In this document: positions 62,486-64,000 of the stretch, piece after piece | How the letters are laid out: the number at the start of each line of letters is the position of its first letter | Position numbering within the stretch: the first letter of the stretch is position 1 | DNA from: Myroides guanonis | GTDB lineage: Bacteria > Bacteroidota > Bacteroidia > Flavobacteriales > Flavobacteriaceae | Length of the DNA stretch: 64,000 bases | Assembly (NCBI RefSeq): GCF_900114085.1 | Contig: NZ_FORU01000004.1 | Location: forward strand, 1 to 64,000 | Direction of reading: 5' to 3' | Position numbers and translations under genes: made by a program | Notes under the pieces: model-generated | Databases searched by the model: none | The model's input: the letters and a program-made list of their open reading frames with translations, nothing else | Told to the model about the DNA's origin: nothing

Positions 62486-63977
62486 GGTTTTCTAGAATTG
62501 GTTGAACATGGTTGGTGTTTTCGGATTCGATGAAAGTGGGAGTGATTATTGCGGGAGTAACTTGGAAGACAGGTATGTTCTCATAGCAAGAGTTAGCGTA
62601 ATCCAATAGTGTTTCACAGATTGCTTGTAAGTCTTTCCATTCTTCTTCTACATTATTGAATTTATATGGAATCATAGTTGGATGATTTCGAATGATGTTA
62701 TATGAACCTAGTAGAATTGAACTAGTTCTTTCATTAAGATATATTTTATCGAGTATTTCTGGAACATACCATTCTATTAGTCTCCATATGTATTTTACGC
62801 TAAACACTTGGGGAATAAAGTTTGCTTTTGAAAATAGTATAGCGATTAAAAGTTGTTGAAATAACCCTTTATAAAGTCCATAATCTAATACACTTCCGTT
62901 GTTAACACCTAATAGTTTATTTCTTTGAATGATTGGGTTAACTACTGATTTACATTCAATCCAAAACTTAGATTTTAGCTGGTCTAACGGAATAGTTTCT
63001 GAAAGGCTAAGCTCTGGAACAAGTGGATCGCCTATCCAATGTTGTTCTTTTTTTAGGTGTTTGTGTAAGAAGACTCCGTAAACGGGAAGGTGTTTTTGCC
63101 AATTGCTTTTCTTAAGAAGTATAAAAGTTACTTCTACTTTGTTGTCTGTTTCTAACAGTACTTTTTGTCGGAGATTTCCTTCCATTTCCAAGGTGTTTCT
63201 GTCTACCGTTACTAAGAGTAACAATTCTACTTTAAACTCAGGAGTTTTTTTTGAGGAATAAATTTGGGTAATCTTTCTTTTTAGAAAATAAATAGAATGT
63301 AGTCCGACATAGTTTTTTAAAATTTCTTTGGTTTTAGCTTCAAGATTTTTTTGAAGTGTCGCTTGTTGTTGCTTTAAAATTGCTGTTTCGCAAGTGAGGG
63401 AAATCTCTTTGTATTTAGTTAAAATATCATTTGCTAGATCTATGTAGAGTGCATCTACGAGTTTAAGTGTGAGAGCAATTAAGTTTTTGATATTTGGAGG
63501 GTTATTGTCTTCTTTTGGTATTAAATTCTGCTCTATTTTAAAATCTAAAATGCTTTCTAAATTTTTGGAGGTTTCTGCATTATCGAAATTTTCTTTAACA
63601 GATTTGCAATGCTGGAGTATAAGTTTTAGAAAATATTTTGTATTGTCTTTACTATTAGGTTTAATGATGGGCTGAATTCGATTTTGTATTTCGAGTAGTA
63701 TTGTTTTTAAACACTGTAATGCAGCCTCATTACTTATTAATTTATCATCGTCATATTCCTTTTCAAGTATGTTTAGAAACATTGAGTGTCTTTGATGTTC
63801 TGATTGAAACCAAATGTCTATTGAATTTAAAACTTTATTTTGATGTCTCTTTGAGAAATCAGATATAAAAAGAGGTTTACAATCTTTTTCTGAGCCATAA
63901 ACAAGGTGTATGCTTTGGCAGTTTAAGGAAGCATAGATGTTGTTTTGAAACGAATCTGATTGATAGAAACTTTGCAT
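62466..63977 (-). CDS. Unrecognised 503-aa protein, partner of the 516-aa gene
   Basis: No family recognised. Residues about 90-240 are helical and polar with an LKQQQATLQKNLEAKTKE coiled-coil-like stretch. Residues about 250-330 (ELLLLVTVDRNTLEMEG, VEVTFILLKKSNWQK, YGVFLHKHLKKEQHWIG) and about 345-420 (LYKGLFQQLLIAILFSKANF, YIWRLIEWYVPEIL) show the same order as the first half of the 516-aa neighbour, suggesting a shared degenerate domain pair. The tail is Pro/Glu/Asn rich. The start is 23 bases from the window edge, so upstream regulation is not visible. Confidence 0.45.
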   Translation of the reverse strand: MQSFYQSDSFQNNIYASLNCQSIHLVYGSEKDCKPLFISDFSKRHQNKVLNSIDIWFQSEHQRHSMFLNILEKEYDDDKLISNEAALQCLKTILLEIQNRIQPIIKPNSKDNTKYFLKLILQHCKSVKENFDNAETSKNLESILDFKIEQNLIPKEDNNPPNIKNLIALTLKLVDALYIDLANDILTKYKEISLTCETAILKQQQATLQKNLEAKTKEILKNYVGLHSIYFLKRKITQIYSSKKTPEFKVELLLLVTVDRNTLEMEGNLRQKVLLETDNKVEVTFILLKKSNWQKHLPVYGVFLHKHLKKEQHWIGDPLVPELSLSETIPLDQLKSKFWIECKSVVNPIIQRNKLLGVNNGSVLDYGLYKGLFQQLLIAILFSKANFIPQVFSVKYIWRLIEWYVPEILDKIYLNERTSSILLGSYNIIRNHPTMIPYKFNNVEEEWKDLQAICETLLDYANSCYENIPVFQVTPAIITPTFIESENTNHVQPILENHEKSNQ

Positions 63978-64000
63978 ATTAATAAAATGGACATGAAGCT

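Overview
The window looks like a chromosomal segment from a low-GC member of the Bacteroidota, class Flavobacteriia; a Myroides-like flavobacterium is my guess and rests on impression, not a search. Supporting signs are promoters with a TAnnTTTG -7 box, almost no Shine-Dalgarno sequences, a TonB-dependent receptor with a carboxypeptidase-like N-terminal domain, a DnaJ with a half-size zinc finger, DUF2805 and DUF6428 proteins, and a type B succinate dehydrogenase. I see no rRNA, tRNA, CRISPR array, phage or transposase.

Left part (1-39.5 kb): mostly housekeeping genes. A secreted protein and an aminopeptidase P are followed by a B12-type radical SAM protein. Next is a six-gene minus-strand operon of small membrane proteins and a hydrolase, headed by a DUF2089 regulator (5.5-8.5 kb). 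Then come a MORN-repeat protein, an EamA transporter and htpG; an OmpA/lipocalin lipoprotein pair; PadR/PspC; and YceI. grpE-dnaJ is followed by a five-gene ABC exporter/regulator/helicase-like/PanE operon, a TonB receptor, ArsC-like, CPBP-menE-truC, a MacB-type permease, hisS, dapF-GNAT-mltG and an MBL hydrolase. htpG and grpE share a promoter arrangement (TGTCA, exactly 19 bp, then the -7 box).

Middle (39.5-53.6 kb): a 100-bp tandem repeat precedes a minus-strand operon that couples succinate dehydrogenase (sdhCAB) to a porin and a DASS dicarboxylate transporter. An arsenic operon follows (ArsR, DUF6428, phosphatase-type arsenate reductase, ACR3) with two ArsR-like operators. Then comes the most unusual cluster: a one-TM protein, an ApbE without signal peptide, RnfC, RnfD and a nitroreductase lipoprotein. 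It looks like a cut-down Rnf electron-transfer module and is bracketed by two copies of a palindromic intergenic repeat.

Right part (53.6-64 kb): a minus-strand run of YdeI-like, DUF2071, DinB/DUF1572 and DUF72 genes, an ABC-F ATPase, a DUF389 membrane protein, DoxX, and two overlapping genes for large unrecognised proteins that may carry degenerate HEPN-like domains. The intergenic regions hold arrays of a degenerate 8-bp unit (about ATTYGNTR) at seven or more places, and from about 46 to 60 kb the plus strand is unusually rich in T and G whichever way genes point.
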